Assembly: GCF_000282655.1 (NCBI RefSeq)
Contig: NZ_AKIV01000043.1
Location: forward strand, 1 to 64,000
Length of the DNA: 64,000 nucleotides
Source of the DNA: Polaromonas sp. CF318
Lineage (GTDB): Bacteria; Pseudomonadota; Gammaproteobacteria; Burkholderiales; Burkholderiaceae_C
Direction: 5' to 3'
Positions 55,609-64,000 of this stretch are shown in pieces (position 1 is the stretch's first letter; each line of letters begins with the position of its first letter). The notes under the pieces are model-generated. The model saw only the letters and a list, made by a program, of their open reading frames with translations. It did no database searches and had not been told where the DNA came from. Made by a program: the position numbers and the translations under genes.

Positions 55609-56732
55609 GCGGCATGAACACGGAGACGAGGACCGAGGTGCTGCTCGAGCGCCGCGGCGGCGCCGGGCTCATCACCCTGAACCGCCCCAAGGCGCTCAAT
55701 GCGCTGTCCCTGGGCATGATTCGGGCCTTATCCGCCGCCTTGCTGGCCTGGCGCGACGACCCGGCGGTCCATGTCGTGGCCATACGCGGCAGCAACAAAA
55801 AAGGCCAGCCCGGCACACCGCAGAGCCTGTTCGGCGGCTTTTGCGCGGGTGGTGACATTCGCTTTTTCCACCAGGCGGTGTTCGCGGGGGATTCCGCGCT
55901 GGAGGATTTCTTCACCGAGGAGTACGCCCTCAACCACCTGATCCATACCTACCCCAAGCCTTACGTCGCCTTCATGGACGGTGTGGTCATGGGCGGCGGG
56001 ATGGGAATCAGCCAAGGGGCTCGCGTGCGCATCGTGACCGAGCACACCAAGATGGCCATGCCGGAAACCAATATCGGCCTGTTTCCCGATGTGGGCGGCG
56101 GTTATTTCCTGGGCCGCTGCCCCGGCCACGCCGGCGAATACCTCGCGCTGACGGGTGATGTCATTGGCGCGGAGGAGGCGATGGACTACGGCCTGGCCGA
56201 CATCCAGGTCGAGGCGGCCCGCCTGCCTGAACTGTGGGAAGCGCTGGGCGACCAGGCCTTTGCTTCGGCCGCGGACGCCCAGGCATGGATAGCGGCGCAG
56301 TGGACAGTGGGCCGTACCCGCCAGCCCAAGGCCGACAGCCGGATCGACGGCTATTTTTCCCTGCAGCGGGTGAAACATATCGTCGACGCGCTGGAAGCCT
56401 CGCCGGATCCATGGGCGGCTAAAACCGCCGCGACCTTGCGCAAACGCTCGCCGTTGATGCTGCACGTCACGCTGGAGCAGATCCGCCGCGCGCGCGGCAT
56501 GGGCCTGGCCGACGACCTGCGCATGGAGCGCGACATGGTGCACCACTGCTTTCACCTGCGCCCAGGCGCAGCCGGCGAGACCGTCGAAGGCATACGCGCG
56601 CTGGCGATTGACAAGGACTACAAGCCGCAATGGAACCCGGCGCGCATCGAAGACGTCAAGCCTGGCATGGCGGATGCGTTTTTTGCCAGCCCCTGGATGC
56701 CTGAAACGCATCCCCTGCGCGGGCTGAAGTAA
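55605..56732 (+). CDS. Enoyl-CoA hydratase/isomerase family, 3-hydroxyisobutyryl-CoA hydrolase-like
   Basis: This 375-residue crotonase-fold protein has the HIBCH-type features: NRPKALNALSLGMIRALSAA, GGFCAGGDIRFFHQA (oxyanion region), VMGGGMGISQGARVRIVTE, and the catalytic PETNIGLFPDVGGGYFL. HIBCH acts in valine breakdown. The start at 55605 has GGAGG eight bases upstream and overlaps the DMT stop (ATGA). Length (375) agrees with HIBCH rather than simple hydratases (260). Confidence 0.9.
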   Translation: MSGMNTETRTEVLLERRGGAGLITLNRPKALNALSLGMIRALSAALLAWRDDPAVHVVAIRGSNKKGQPGTPQSLFGGFCAGGDIRFFHQAVFAGDSALEDFFTEEYALNHLIHTYPKPYVAFMDGVVMGGGMGISQGARVRIVTEHTKMAMPETNIGLFPDVGGGYFLGRCPGHAGEYLALTGDVIGAEEAMDYGLADIQVEAARLPELWEALGDQAFASAADAQAWIAAQWTVGRTRQPKADSRIDGYFSLQRVKHIVDALEASPDPWAAKTAATLRKRSPLMLHVTLEQIRRARGMGLADDLRMERDMVHHCFHLRPGAAGETVEGIRALAIDKDYKPQWNPARIEDVKPGMADAFFASPWMPETHPLRGLK

Positions 56733-56746
56733 GAGAGCCCGCAGGC

Positions 56747-57601
56747 TCAGAGCTGCTGGTACACCCGCTGCGCCAGCTTCATCAATTCATCGCGCGAGAC
56801 GGCCCCGCTCAGCGCATAACCGAAACCCTGGTCCACCCAGTAAAACGAGGGAACCGGACCGTCGCCGCTGTAGCGGAAGGCGGTTTCCTGCGTGGCCTGG
56901 GAGGGCGGCTGGGGCGCCGACGCGGCGGCTGAAACCGCATCCACGGCGCCCAGGTACAGCGTCAGGCGCAGCCCGGCCGCGTTCTGGAACATGAATTGCG
57001 CGCGGGCGCCGCCGTCACCGGACAGCAACCTGCCGCCGACCAGCTCATAACCTTCGGCCGCCAGCACCGGTACTTTCAGCGGCCGGCCCACACGCTTTGA
57101 CAGCCACTGCACCAGGTGCTCCTGCTGCGCGGCGGTGACTTCGACGGGATGGCGCACCTCGGGTGAAAACACCGCATGCGCCAGCGAAGCCTGGCGCACA
57201 AAGGATTGCGCCGAACGCGCGGAGGCCAGCTGCTGCGGTGCCGGGCTGCCGGGCTGCCCATGCGACAGCCAGCCCATGCTAAAGGCCAGCACCACGGCGG
57301 CCGCCATGCCGCCCCAGCGCCGCCATTGGTCGATGTGCTGCTTGGCCGCCTGGCCGCGGCGCGCGGCGGCCAGCAAGGCGTCAGGGATGGCCTCGTCCAG
57401 CAAGGGACGGTGCAGGGCGCGCAAGGCCTCGCGCTGCGCCGTCCAGGCTTGCAAGGTCTCGCGGGCGGCGGTGTCTTCGCCCAGTTGCGCCTCGAGTTCA
57501 GCCTGCCGGGCCGTCGGCAAGCGGCCGTCGACCAGGGCGTTGATCCGGTCGTGCAGGACTTCGCCTTGGGGGGCATGCGATGCGTCGTGGGGTTTTTCCA
57601 T
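56747..57601 (-). CDS. Anti-sigma factor
   Basis: This is a 284-residue protein with a short cytoplasmic helical domain (residues 15-85, LHDRINALVDGRLPTARQAE), one membrane span (GGMAAAVVLAFSMGWLSH) and a periplasmic domain. No HXXXCXXC zinc motif is seen, so it is not the classic ZAS type. The gene follows an ECF sigma factor by 12 bases, the usual partner order. The signal sensed is unknown. Confidence 0.85.
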   Translation of the reverse strand: MEKPHDASHAPQGEVLHDRINALVDGRLPTARQAELEAQLGEDTAARETLQAWTAQREALRALHRPLLDEAIPDALLAAARRGQAAKQHIDQWRRWGGMAAAVVLAFSMGWLSHGQPGSPAPQQLASARSAQSFVRQASLAHAVFSPEVRHPVEVTAAQQEHLVQWLSKRVGRPLKVPVLAAEGYELVGGRLLSGDGGARAQFMFQNAAGLRLTLYLGAVDAVSAAASAPQPPSQATQETAFRYSGDGPVPSFYWVDQGFGYALSGAVSRDELMKLAQRVYQQL

Positions 57602-57613
57602 GGGGTCCTGCCT

Positions 57614-58135
57614 TTACTTCAGGCGCCTGAGCTGGGCCGGTGCGACGGCCACCGGGGCCGGGCCGTCCATCAATTCGCGCAATCGGCTGCGCGCGCGCGA
57701 CAGCCGGGACATCACCGTTCCGACCGGCACGCCGGTGATTTTTGCGACTTCCTCATAGCTGAGGTCTTCGAGGCTGACCAGCAGCAGCACGGCCCGCTGG
57801 TCTTCGGGCAGGCGCAGCAGGCAGCGCTGCAGGTCCAGCGACTGGGCGGTGCCGGCCTCCGGCGCCGCAAGCTCGTTCTCGACCTCATCGACATTGACCG
57901 TCGCGCCCGCAGCCGCCTGCCGCAGGGAGCGGCGAACCTGGTTGACGAAGATGTTGTGCATCAGCGTGAACAGCCAGGCACGCAGGTCGCTGCCCACCAC
58001 CCACAGCCGCCATTTGGCGCAGGCGCGTTCCAGCGTGTCCTGCACCAGGTCGTCGGCCGTCCAGGCGTCGCCCGTCAGCGCACGCGCATAGCGCCGCAGG
58101 CTGGGGATATGGTCGGTCAGCGGGAAATTTGTCAT
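57614..58135 (-). CDS. ECF-family RNA polymerase sigma factor
   Basis: This is a 173-residue sigma factor with region 2 (SLRRYARALTGDAWTADDLV, then TLERACAKWRLW and WLFTLMHNIFVN) and region 4 (LPEDQRAVLLLVSLEDLSYE, VAKITGVPVGTVMSRLSRAR). It is followed directly by its probable anti-sigma factor. It is preceded by a small lipoprotein gene (27 bases), which may be an operon member or target. The regulon is unknown; no ECF-type promoter was identified by eye. Confidence 0.93.
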   Translation of the reverse strand: MTNFPLTDHIPSLRRYARALTGDAWTADDLVQDTLERACAKWRLWVVGSDLRAWLFTLMHNIFVNQVRRSLRQAAAGATVNVDEVENELAAPEAGTAQSLDLQRCLLRLPEDQRAVLLLVSLEDLSYEEVAKITGVPVGTVMSRLSRARSRLRELMDGPAPVAVAPAQLRRLK

Positions 58136-58162
58136 GCAAGTCTTCCCGCTTCAGCCGATCGC

Positions 58163-58537
58163 TCAGGGTTTCGCGACGCGCCAGACGTTCTGCACGCCGT
58201 CGCCGGTCTTGTCCCCGGGCTTGCTGTCCTTGATCCAGTAGTACAGCGGCTTGCCCTTCATGGCCCACTGGCGGCTACCGTCATCCCGGGTTATGAGGGT
58301 GTATTCACCCAGCGGCTGGGCCGTGGGCGTGGCAATCAGGGGCGGCCAGTTGGTCGCGCAGGGGCCGTTGCAAACGGACTTGCCGCTACCTGCCGTATCG
58401 CGGTCAAAGGTGTAAAGCGTCATTCCACTGGGGCCGACCAGCACGCCGTCGGCGACGGTGGCAGGATGTTTGGACGTCATGCTGGCACAGCCGCCGAGCA
58501 GGACGGCGGTCAGGAAGGCAATGGACAGGAATTTCAT
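58163..58537 (-). CDS. COG4315-type lipoprotein
   Basis: This is a 124-residue protein with a lipobox (AVLLGGCAS, Cys at about residue 17) after a signal peptide, and two repeats of the Y-x-[FWY]-x-x-D type motif (LYTFDRD and LYYWIKD), the PF03640 secreted repeat. The conserved CNGPCATNWPPL lies between them. Function is unknown, but such proteins are often placed beside ECF sigma factors. It is first in the group with the sigma and anti-sigma genes. Confidence 0.9.
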   Translation of the reverse strand: MKFLSIAFLTAVLLGGCASMTSKHPATVADGVLVGPSGMTLYTFDRDTAGSGKSVCNGPCATNWPPLIATPTAQPLGEYTLITRDDGSRQWAMKGKPLYYWIKDSKPGDKTGDGVQNVWRVAKP

Positions 58538-58638
58538 GGAAGTCTCCGGGTGAGGGTTGAGGCAGAAGCTGTCTGCACCGGGATAAACACCGGCAAGGCG
58601 GCCTTTATTCCATCCAGCCCGAAAAATACCCGAATCCG

Positions 58639-59172
58639 CTAGCGGTTGCGGGATTTCATTGCGCGTTCGACCTCGCGCTTGCCTTCGCGGTCCTTGATGG
58701 TGTCGCGCTTGTCGTGTTCGCCCTTGCCCTTGGCCAGGCCGATCTCGCACTTCACCTTGCCGGCCTTCCAGTGCATGTTCAGCGGCACCAGGGTGAAGCC
58801 TTTTTGCTCGACCTTGCCGACCAGCCTGCGGATTTCTTCCTTGTGCATCAGCAGCTTTTTGGTCCGCACCGAGTCGGGCCGCACATGGGTGGAGGCCGTG
58901 CCCAGCGGATTGATCTGGCAGCCGATGATGAACAGCTCGCCGCCGCGCACCACGACATAACCGTCGGTGAGCTGCACCTTGCCTTCGCGCAGGGACTTCA
59001 CTTCCCAGCCTTCGAGCACCATGCCCGCCTCAAAGCGCTCCTCGATGTGGTAATTGAAGAGGGCTTTTTTGTTGTCGGCAATGCGCACGGCGGCAGCAGC
59101 GGCCTTGGGGGACAGCTTGGCGGAAGGCGTTGCGGCCGTTTTTTTGGAGGAGGATGCTTCTTTGGTGGCCAT
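58639..59172 (-). CDS. smpB: SsrA-binding protein SmpB
   Basis: This 177-residue protein binds tmRNA in trans-translation. The core [35 protein letters not shown] and the C-terminal [16 protein letters not shown] are intact. The N-terminal 33 residues are an Ala/Lys-rich extension absent from E. coli SmpB (160). No tmRNA gene is in this window. It is divergent from ratA over 67 bases, where TACAAT at 59214 may be a -10 for ratA. Confidence 0.95.
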   Translation of the reverse strand: MATKEASSSKKTAATPSAKLSPKAAAAAVRIADNKKALFNYHIEERFEAGMVLEGWEVKSLREGKVQLTDGYVVVRGGELFIIGCQINPLGTASTHVRPDSVRTKKLLMHKEEIRRLVGKVEQKGFTLVPLNMHWKAGKVKCEIGLAKGKGEHDKRDTIKDREGKREVERAMKSRNR

Positions 59173-59239
59173 GGATAAAGAATGGGGGCGAAAACCGGAA
59201 AGTACAGTGCCAATACAATTGCGCCCAGCCTTCCATTGT

Positions 59240-59686
59240 ATGAAAACCGTTCACAAGTCCGTTTTAATCTGGTACAGCGCCGCCGAGATGTATGCCCTGG
59301 TCACCGACGTCGCGCGCTATCCCGAGTTTTTGCCGTGGTGCGATCAGGCCTCGGTGCTGGAAGAAAACGCGCAGGGCATGACGGCCAAGGTCGGCATTTC
59401 CATCGCCGGCCTTTCACAAAGCTTCACCACACGCAACATCCACGAAAAGGACCGCAAGGTCAGCCTCAAGCTGGTCGACGGCCCGTTTTCAAAGCTGGAC
59501 GGCCACTGGGACTTCACGCCCGTGGGCAAGGGCGGCGAACGCGCCTGCAAGGTGGAGTTCAGCCTGCGCTACGACTTCGACAATGCCGCGCTGGCGGCGC
59601 TGGTCGGTCCCGTGTTCGACAAGATCGCGGGCAGCCTGGTCGATGCTTTTGTCAAAAGAGCCTCGGACGTCTATGGCGAGCCCTGA
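59240..59686 (+). CDS. ratA: RatA-like SRPBCC (START/coenzyme Q-binding COQ10) protein
   Basis: This 148-residue protein begins [20 protein letters not shown] and has [14 protein letters not shown], the typical RatA/COQ10 opening. In E. coli the gene is annotated as a ribosome association toxin beside ratB and smpB. Family members also act as ubiquinone-binding chaperones, and the toxin role is disputed. The start at 59240 matches the family. It overlaps ratB by 14 bases. Confidence 0.9.
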   Translation: MKTVHKSVLIWYSAAEMYALVTDVARYPEFLPWCDQASVLEENAQGMTAKVGISIAGLSQSFTTRNIHEKDRKVSLKLVDGPFSKLDGHWDFTPVGKGGERACKVEFSLRYDFDNAALAALVGPVFDKIAGSLVDAFVKRASDVYGEP

Positions 59687-60029
59687 GGGCGGTACGCCGC
59701 TGGCAATCACCCTGGTTTATTCCCCCGCGCCGCGGCAGGTGCGTGAATGGACGCTGGAGCTGGCAGCCGGCGCAACGGTCGCCCAGTCCCTGGCGGTCAG
59801 CGGAATATTGGACGAATTTCCCGAACTGCGGACCGTCCGCCTGGTGCTGGGCATCTGGGGCCGCAAAACCACGCCGGGACATGTGCTGCACAACCAGGAC
59901 AGGGTGGAAATCTACCGCGGCCTGCGCGTGGACCCCAAGGTGGCGCGCCGGGAGAGGTTCAACCGCCAGGGCGCCAAGCGGGCCGGGCTGTTTGCCAAAA
60001 CCCGGGCCGGCGCCAAGGCCGGCTATTGA
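59673..60029 (+). CDS. RnfH/RatB family ubiquitin-like fold protein
   Basis: This 118-residue beta-grasp protein follows ratA as in many proteobacteria. Blocks are LVYSPAPRQVREWTLELAAGAT, LVLGIWGRKTTPGHVLHNQD and VEIYRGLRVDPKVARRERF, all of the RnfH family. Its role is unknown. The start overlaps the end of ratA. Confidence 0.9.
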   Translation: MASPEGGTPLAITLVYSPAPRQVREWTLELAAGATVAQSLAVSGILDEFPELRTVRLVLGIWGRKTTPGHVLHNQDRVEIYRGLRVDPKVARRERFNRQGAKRAGLFAKTRAGAKAGY

Positions 60030-60072
60030 AATGAAGAGCAGGGGCGAGGCCCGCGGGCTCAACGCCTCCTGC

Positions 60073-60609
60073 CTATTTACAGTCGCTGCTCACAATACCT
60101 TGGGTACGCTTGATTTCCGCGGCCCTGGCGTTGTCATCCATGTAGTCGCGTTCGCCCTTGGCATTGGTGATGGGGACCCGCTGGCCTGATTGCAGGCCTG
60201 CCAGCGATTTTTTCGCCCGTTCGCAGTTCTCCGCCTTGGCTTTGGAGACTTGCTCCTCCTGCGCCTGCTTTTTCGCGGCCGCCTCGTCTTCCGCCTGCTT
60301 TTTCTTGGCTTCGAGCTGCGCGTCCTTGCCGGTCAGCTTGGGTGCGTTCGGATCACTTTTCGGTGCCGAGGCGGCTGCGGCGGAAGCCGTCGCCGTCTCC
60401 TCTGGGACCGAAACCATTCCGGACTTCCCCTTGCCGCCGCGCGGCATTTTGAGGATGTTTTTTTCCGGGATGTCGGACGGTGGGGATCGGTCGCTATAGA
60501 CCTTGCGGCCGTCCTTGTCTATCCATTGCCATTGCGCCAGGGCGGTCAGTGAAAATGCGCCGCCGGCGACGGCCAGTATGAGTGTTCTTGAGACGAGTTT
60601 GAGGTCCAT
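60073..60609 (-). CDS. DUF4124 domain-containing secreted protein
   Basis: This is a 178-residue protein with a signal peptide (TLILAVAGGAFSLTALAQ), the DUF4124 motif (QWQWIDKDGRKVYSDRSPPS) and a coiled-coil Lys/Glu/Ala-rich region. The C-terminus carries two cysteines (AENCERAKKSLAGLQSGQRV and the terminal SSDCK) that may form a disulfide. The function of the family is not known. It is divergent from guaB, with 199 bases between. Confidence 0.88.
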   Translation of the reverse strand: MDLKLVSRTLILAVAGGAFSLTALAQWQWIDKDGRKVYSDRSPPSDIPEKNILKMPRGGKGKSGMVSVPEETATASAAAASAPKSDPNAPKLTGKDAQLEAKKKQAEDEAAAKKQAQEEQVSKAKAENCERAKKSLAGLQSGQRVPITNAKGERDYMDDNARAAEIKRTQGIVSSDCK

Positions 60610-60808
60610 TTCGCCAGTGTAGCGCTGTGTGGCGCGGTTTTTTGCCCGTTCGGACGCAAACGGGGCGCAAAGAGGAGGCAAAGCAGCCTTTTTACAACCT
60701 GGGCGCAACAACGGTGAGAGCGGTGCCAGGGCGGCGGCGGAAGGGCTAGGGGTTAGTACCGACGGGTTTTTGCGACAAGGGTACAATCGTGTTTTTGGAG
60801 CCATCCCT

Positions 60809-62278
60809 ATGCGCCTACTCGGCAAAGCGCTCACCTTCGACGACGTATTGTTGGTGCCAGCGTTCTCCCAGGTCCTGCCCAAGGACACTTCACTTTCCAC
60901 CCAATTTTCCCGAAACATCCGCCTGAACCTGCCGCTCGTGTCGGCGGCCATGGACACGGTCACCGAAGCCCGGTTGGCCATCGCCATCGCCCAGGAAGGC
61001 GGCATAGGCATCGTCCACAAAAACCTCACGGCCCAGCAGCAGGCCGCTGAAGTCGCCAAGGTCAAGCGCTACGAAAGCGGCGTCCTGCGCGACCCGGTCG
61101 TCATCACCCCCACCCACACCGTGCGCCAGGTCATGGCGCTCAGCGAGCAGCTCGGCATTTCCGGCTTCCCCGTCATTGACGGCGGCCGGGTGGTCGGCAT
61201 CGTGACGGGACGTGACATGCGCTTCGAATCGCGCATGGACGTGCCAGTCAGCACCATCATGACGCCGCGCGAGCGCCTGATCACCATCTCCGAAACCGCC
61301 TCGCTGTCCGACGCCAAGGCGCTGCTCAACAAGCACCGCCTGGAGCGCGTGCTGCTGGTCAACGACAACTTCGAGCTCAAGGGCCTGATCACCGTCAAGG
61401 ACATCACCAAGCAGACCACCTTCCCGAACGCCGCGCGTGACTCGCACGGCCAGCTGCGTGTGGGCGCCGCCGTCGGCGTGGGCGAGGGCACCGAAGAGCG
61501 CGTCGAGGCCCTGGTCAAGGCCGGCGTCGACGCCATCGTGGTCGATACCGCCCACGGCCACAGCAAGGGCGTGCTCGACCGGGTGCGCTGGGTCAAGCAG
61601 AACTATCCCCAGGTCGACGTCATTGGCGGCAATATCGCCACCGGCGCAGCGGCGCTGGCGCTGGTCGAAGCCGGCGCCGACGGCGTCAAGGTCGGCATAG
61701 GCCCCGGCAGCATCTGTACCACCCGCATCGTCGCCGGCGTCGGCGTGCCGCAGATCATGGCCATCGACAACGTCGCCACCGCGCTGCGCGGCACCGGCGT
61801 CCCCCTGATCGGTGACGGCGGCATCCGCTACAGCGGTGACATCGCCAAGGCCATCGCGGCCGGCGCCAACACGGTCATGATGGGCGGCATGTTCGCCGGC
61901 ACCGAGGAAGCCCCGGGCGAAGTCATCCTGTTCCAGGGCCGCAGCTACAAGAGCTACCGCGGCATGGGCAGCATAGGCGCCATGCAGCAGGGCAGCGCCG
62001 ACCGCTACTTCCAGGAATCGAGCACCGGCAACCCGAACGCCGACAAGCTGGTGCCCGAGGGCATCGAAGGCCGGGTTCCCTACAAGGGTTCCATGGTCGC
62101 CATCGTGTTCCAGATGGCCGGCGGCCTGCGGGCCAGCATGGGTTACTGCGGTTGCCCCACCATCGAGGACATGCGCGAGAAGGCCGAATTCGTCGAAATC
62201 ACCTCGGCAGGCATTCGTGAAAGCCACGTACACGACGTGCAGATCACGAAAGAAGCGCCAAACTACCGCGCCGATTGA
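60809..62278 (+). CDS. guaB: IMP dehydrogenase
   Basis: This 489-residue enzyme converts IMP to XMP, the first committed step of GMP synthesis. The catalytic cysteine C303 is in [15 protein letters not shown]; two CBS domains (about 90-205, [16 protein letters not shown] and [12 protein letters not shown]) are present; the flap [10 protein letters not shown] is intact. The start at 60809 has GGAG nine bases before. A TACAAT at 60782 may be its -10. guaA follows after 67 bases with a terminator between. Confidence 0.97.
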   Translation: MRLLGKALTFDDVLLVPAFSQVLPKDTSLSTQFSRNIRLNLPLVSAAMDTVTEARLAIAIAQEGGIGIVHKNLTAQQQAAEVAKVKRYESGVLRDPVVITPTHTVRQVMALSEQLGISGFPVIDGGRVVGIVTGRDMRFESRMDVPVSTIMTPRERLITISETASLSDAKALLNKHRLERVLLVNDNFELKGLITVKDITKQTTFPNAARDSHGQLRVGAAVGVGEGTEERVEALVKAGVDAIVVDTAHGHSKGVLDRVRWVKQNYPQVDVIGGNIATGAAALALVEAGADGVKVGIGPGSICTTRIVAGVGVPQIMAIDNVATALRGTGVPLIGDGGIRYSGDIAKAIAAGANTVMMGGMFAGTEEAPGEVILFQGRSYKSYRGMGSIGAMQQGSADRYFQESSTGNPNADKLVPEGIEGRVPYKGSMVAIVFQMAGGLRASMGYCGCPTIEDMREKAEFVEITSAGIRESHVHDVQITKEAPNYRAD

Positions 62279-62296
62279 GTTTGACCCAGCCGGCCA

Positions 62297-62327
62297 GGGC
62301 GTCTTGAAAGACGCCCTTTCTTTTTTT
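62297..62327 (+). terminator. Terminator between guaB and guaA
   Basis: AGGGCGTCTT (62297-62306) pairs with AAGACGCCCT (62309-62318) over ten bases, followed by TTCTTTTTTT. It ends 19 bases before the guaA start, so it can reduce read-through into guaA. Confidence 0.88.
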
Positions 62328-62345
62328 GCCTTGAAGAAGCCCCTC

Positions 62346-63965
62346 ATGCAACACCAGAAAATCCTCATCCTCGATTTCGGCTCCCAGGTCACCCAGCTGA
62401 TTGCCCGCCGCGTGCGCGACGCCCACGTCTTCTGCGAAGTCCACCCCTGCGACGTCAGCGACGAATGGGTCCGCGAATACGCCAAGGACGGCACGCTCAA
62501 AGGCGTGATCCTCTCCGGCAGCCACGCCAGTATTTACGAGGAAACCACCGACAAGGCGCCGCAATCCGTCTTCGAGCTCGGCATTCCGGTACTGGGCATT
62601 TGCTATGGCATGCAGGCCATGGCGCACCAGCTGGGCGGCAAGGTCGAAGGCGGCCACAAGCGCGAATTCGGCTCCGCCGACGTGCGCGCCCGCGGCCACA
62701 CGGCGCTGCTCAAGGACATCGCCGACTACACCACGCCCGAAGGCCAGGGCATGCTCGACGTCTGGATGAGCCACGGCGACAAGGTCACCGAAATGCCGCC
62801 CGGCTTCAAGCTCATGGCTTCCACCGATTCCTGCCCCATCGCCGGCATGGCCGATGAGGAGCGCCGCTTCTACGCGGTGCAGTTCCACCCCGAGGTCACG
62901 CACACCAAGCAGGGCAACGCCATCCTCAAGCGTTTTGTGCTCGATATTTGCGGGACGCGCCAGGACTGGGTCATGGGGGACTACATCAGCGAAGCCGTCG
63001 AAAAAATCCGCCAGCAGGTCGGCGACGAGGAAGTCATCCTGGGCCTGTCGGGCGGCGTCGATTCCTCGGTGGCCGCGGCCCTGATCCACCGCGCCATCGG
63101 CGACCAGCTGACCTGCGTTTTCGTCGACCACGGCCTGCTGCGCCTGAACGAGGGCGACATGGTGATGGACATGTTTGTCGGCAAGCTGCACGCCAAGGTG
63201 ATCCGCGTCGACGCGAGCGACCAGTTCCTCGGCCACCTGGCCGGTGTGAGCGAGCCCGAGGCCAAGCGCAAGATCATAGGCCGCGAGTTCGTCGAGGTGT
63301 TCAAGGCCGAGGCTGCACGCCTCAAGGCCGGCGACGGCGGCCACAAGGGCGCCAAGTGGCTGGCTCAGGGCACGATTTACCCCGACGTCATCGAATCCGG
63401 CGGCGCCAAGAGCAAAAAAGCCGTCACCATCAAAAGCCACCACAACGTCGGCGGCCTGCCCGAGCAGCTGGGCCTGAAGCTGCTGGAACCGCTGCGCGAA
63501 CTGTTCAAGGACGAGGTCCGCGAACTCGGTGTGGCACTGGGCCTGCCGCACGACATGGTCTACCGCCACCCGTTCCCGGGTCCCGGCCTGGGCGTGCGCA
63601 TCCTGGGCGAAGTCAAAAAGGAATACGCCGACCTGCTGCGCCGCGCCGATGCGATCTTCATCGAGGAACTGCGCAACTTCAAGGACGCGGCCAGCGGCAA
63701 GACCTGGTATGAACTCACCAGCCAGGCCTTCACCGTCTTCCTGCCGGTCAAAAGCGTGGGCGTGATGGGGGACGGCCGGACCTACGACTATGTGGTGGCA
63801 TTGCGCGCGGTGCAGACCAGCGACTTCATGACCGCCGACTGGGCCGAGTTGCCTTATGCTTTGCTCAAAAAGGTCTCCGGCCGCATCATCAACGAGGTGC
63901 GCGGCATCAACCGCGTGACCTACGACGTCAGCAGCAAGCCGCCGGCCACCATCGAGTGGGAGTGA
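62346..63965 (+). CDS. guaA: GMP synthase (glutamine-hydrolysing)
   Basis: This is a 539-residue enzyme that aminates XMP to GMP. The N-terminal glutamine amidotransferase has catalytic C86 in VLGICYGMQ and the His-Glu pair in FHPEVTHT. The ATP pyrophosphatase loop [10 protein letters not shown] is near residue 235, and the dimerisation domain ends with [18 protein letters not shown]. The start ATG is at 62346. The length matches the family (525). Confidence 0.97.
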   Translation: MQHQKILILDFGSQVTQLIARRVRDAHVFCEVHPCDVSDEWVREYAKDGTLKGVILSGSHASIYEETTDKAPQSVFELGIPVLGICYGMQAMAHQLGGKVEGGHKREFGSADVRARGHTALLKDIADYTTPEGQGMLDVWMSHGDKVTEMPPGFKLMASTDSCPIAGMADEERRFYAVQFHPEVTHTKQGNAILKRFVLDICGTRQDWVMGDYISEAVEKIRQQVGDEEVILGLSGGVDSSVAAALIHRAIGDQLTCVFVDHGLLRLNEGDMVMDMFVGKLHAKVIRVDASDQFLGHLAGVSEPEAKRKIIGREFVEVFKAEAARLKAGDGGHKGAKWLAQGTIYPDVIESGGAKSKKAVTIKSHHNVGGLPEQLGLKLLEPLRELFKDEVRELGVALGLPHDMVYRHPFPGPGLGVRILGEVKKEYADLLRRADAIFIEELRNFKDAASGKTWYELTSQAFTVFLPVKSVGVMGDGRTYDYVVALRAVQTSDFMTADWAELPYALLKKVSGRIINEVRGINRVTYDVSSKPPATIEWE

Positions 63966-63985
63966 CTGGAGTGGAGGCCTGAACC

Positions 63986-64000
63986 ATGCCTGGGCAATCC
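63986..64000 (+). CDS. Possible start of a further gene (truncated by the window edge)
   Basis: An ATG at 63986 follows GGAGG by eight bases and opens MPGQS before the window ends. Five codons are too few to name a product. Confidence 0.3.

Noticed and set aside
59240-60029. ratA-ratB as a toxin-antitoxin module
   Set aside because: The pair is a conserved housekeeping neighbour of smpB, and RatA-type proteins are related to ubiquinone-binding COQ10 proteins. A toxin role is not shown by the sequence.

Overview
The window looks like chromosomal DNA of a betaproteobacterium of the order Burkholderiales, most likely family Comamonadaceae (Polaromonas/Rhodoferax-like). The grounds are high GC, the rimP-nusA-infB-rbfA-truB-typA block, the smpB/ratA-ratB/DUF4124/guaB-guaA block, fabI next to yejABEF, the imuA-imuB-dnaE2 mutasome, and GC-rich palindromic intergenic repeats of a kind I associate with that family. 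The genus is inference; no rRNA gene is present to check it.

Layout. 1-5.5 kb: a 1-Cys peroxiredoxin, a small alpha/beta hydrolase and a sulfate ABC importer operon (sbp-cysT-cysW-cysA). 5.5-8.0 kb: an isolated lower-GC phosphatase-like gene, DUF2277, two VOC-fold genes and dsbB. 8.0-8.7 kb: two tandem paralogous small proteins of unknown family. 8.85-14.3 kb: the SOS mutasome imuA-imuB-dnaE2 behind a perfect LexA operator. 14.3-18.8 kb: a phosphoribosyltransferase, LysE/DUF1272, argA and a membrane protein with a degenerate GGDEF domain. 18.9-28.1 kb: hrpA, DUF3309, an aminotransferase, cysB, a CbiX-type chelatase and lptG/lptF. 28.1-32.6 kb: pepA-holC, a livK-type binding protein, an orphan phage-like small gene and tRNA-Ser(GGA). 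32.7-40.0 kb: DUF2237, an SPFH/NfeD pair, an Arg/Lys/Orn decarboxylase, a secreted ATP-dependent DNA ligase (Lig E type), a GFA protein, a GNAT protein and fabI. 40.1-45.6 kb: yejABEF peptide importer. 45.6-54.5 kb: leader with promoter and terminator, then rimP-nusA-infB-rbfA-truB-typA. 54.7-64 kb: DMT transporter, HIBCH-like hydrolase, an ECF sigma/anti-sigma/lipoprotein unit, smpB, ratA-ratB, DUF4124, guaB and guaA.

Functional themes. Sulfur assimilation appears twice: the sulfate importer, and CysB with a sirohydrochlorin chelatase near 25 kb. DNA damage response appears at the mutasome and possibly at the Lig E gene, which has its own CTGT-N8-ACAG operator 17 bases before its start codon. 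Most of the window is ordinary core genome. The items most worth a second look are the putatively SOS-controlled secreted ligase, the tandem small-protein pair with a duplicated upstream motif, the promoter-terminator leader before rimP, an intergenic repeat that appears to have been translated into the N-terminus of CysW, and the low-GC phosphatase gene.

Start codons were chosen by eye from ribosome-binding sites, overlaps and family starts. No alignment or database search was run.
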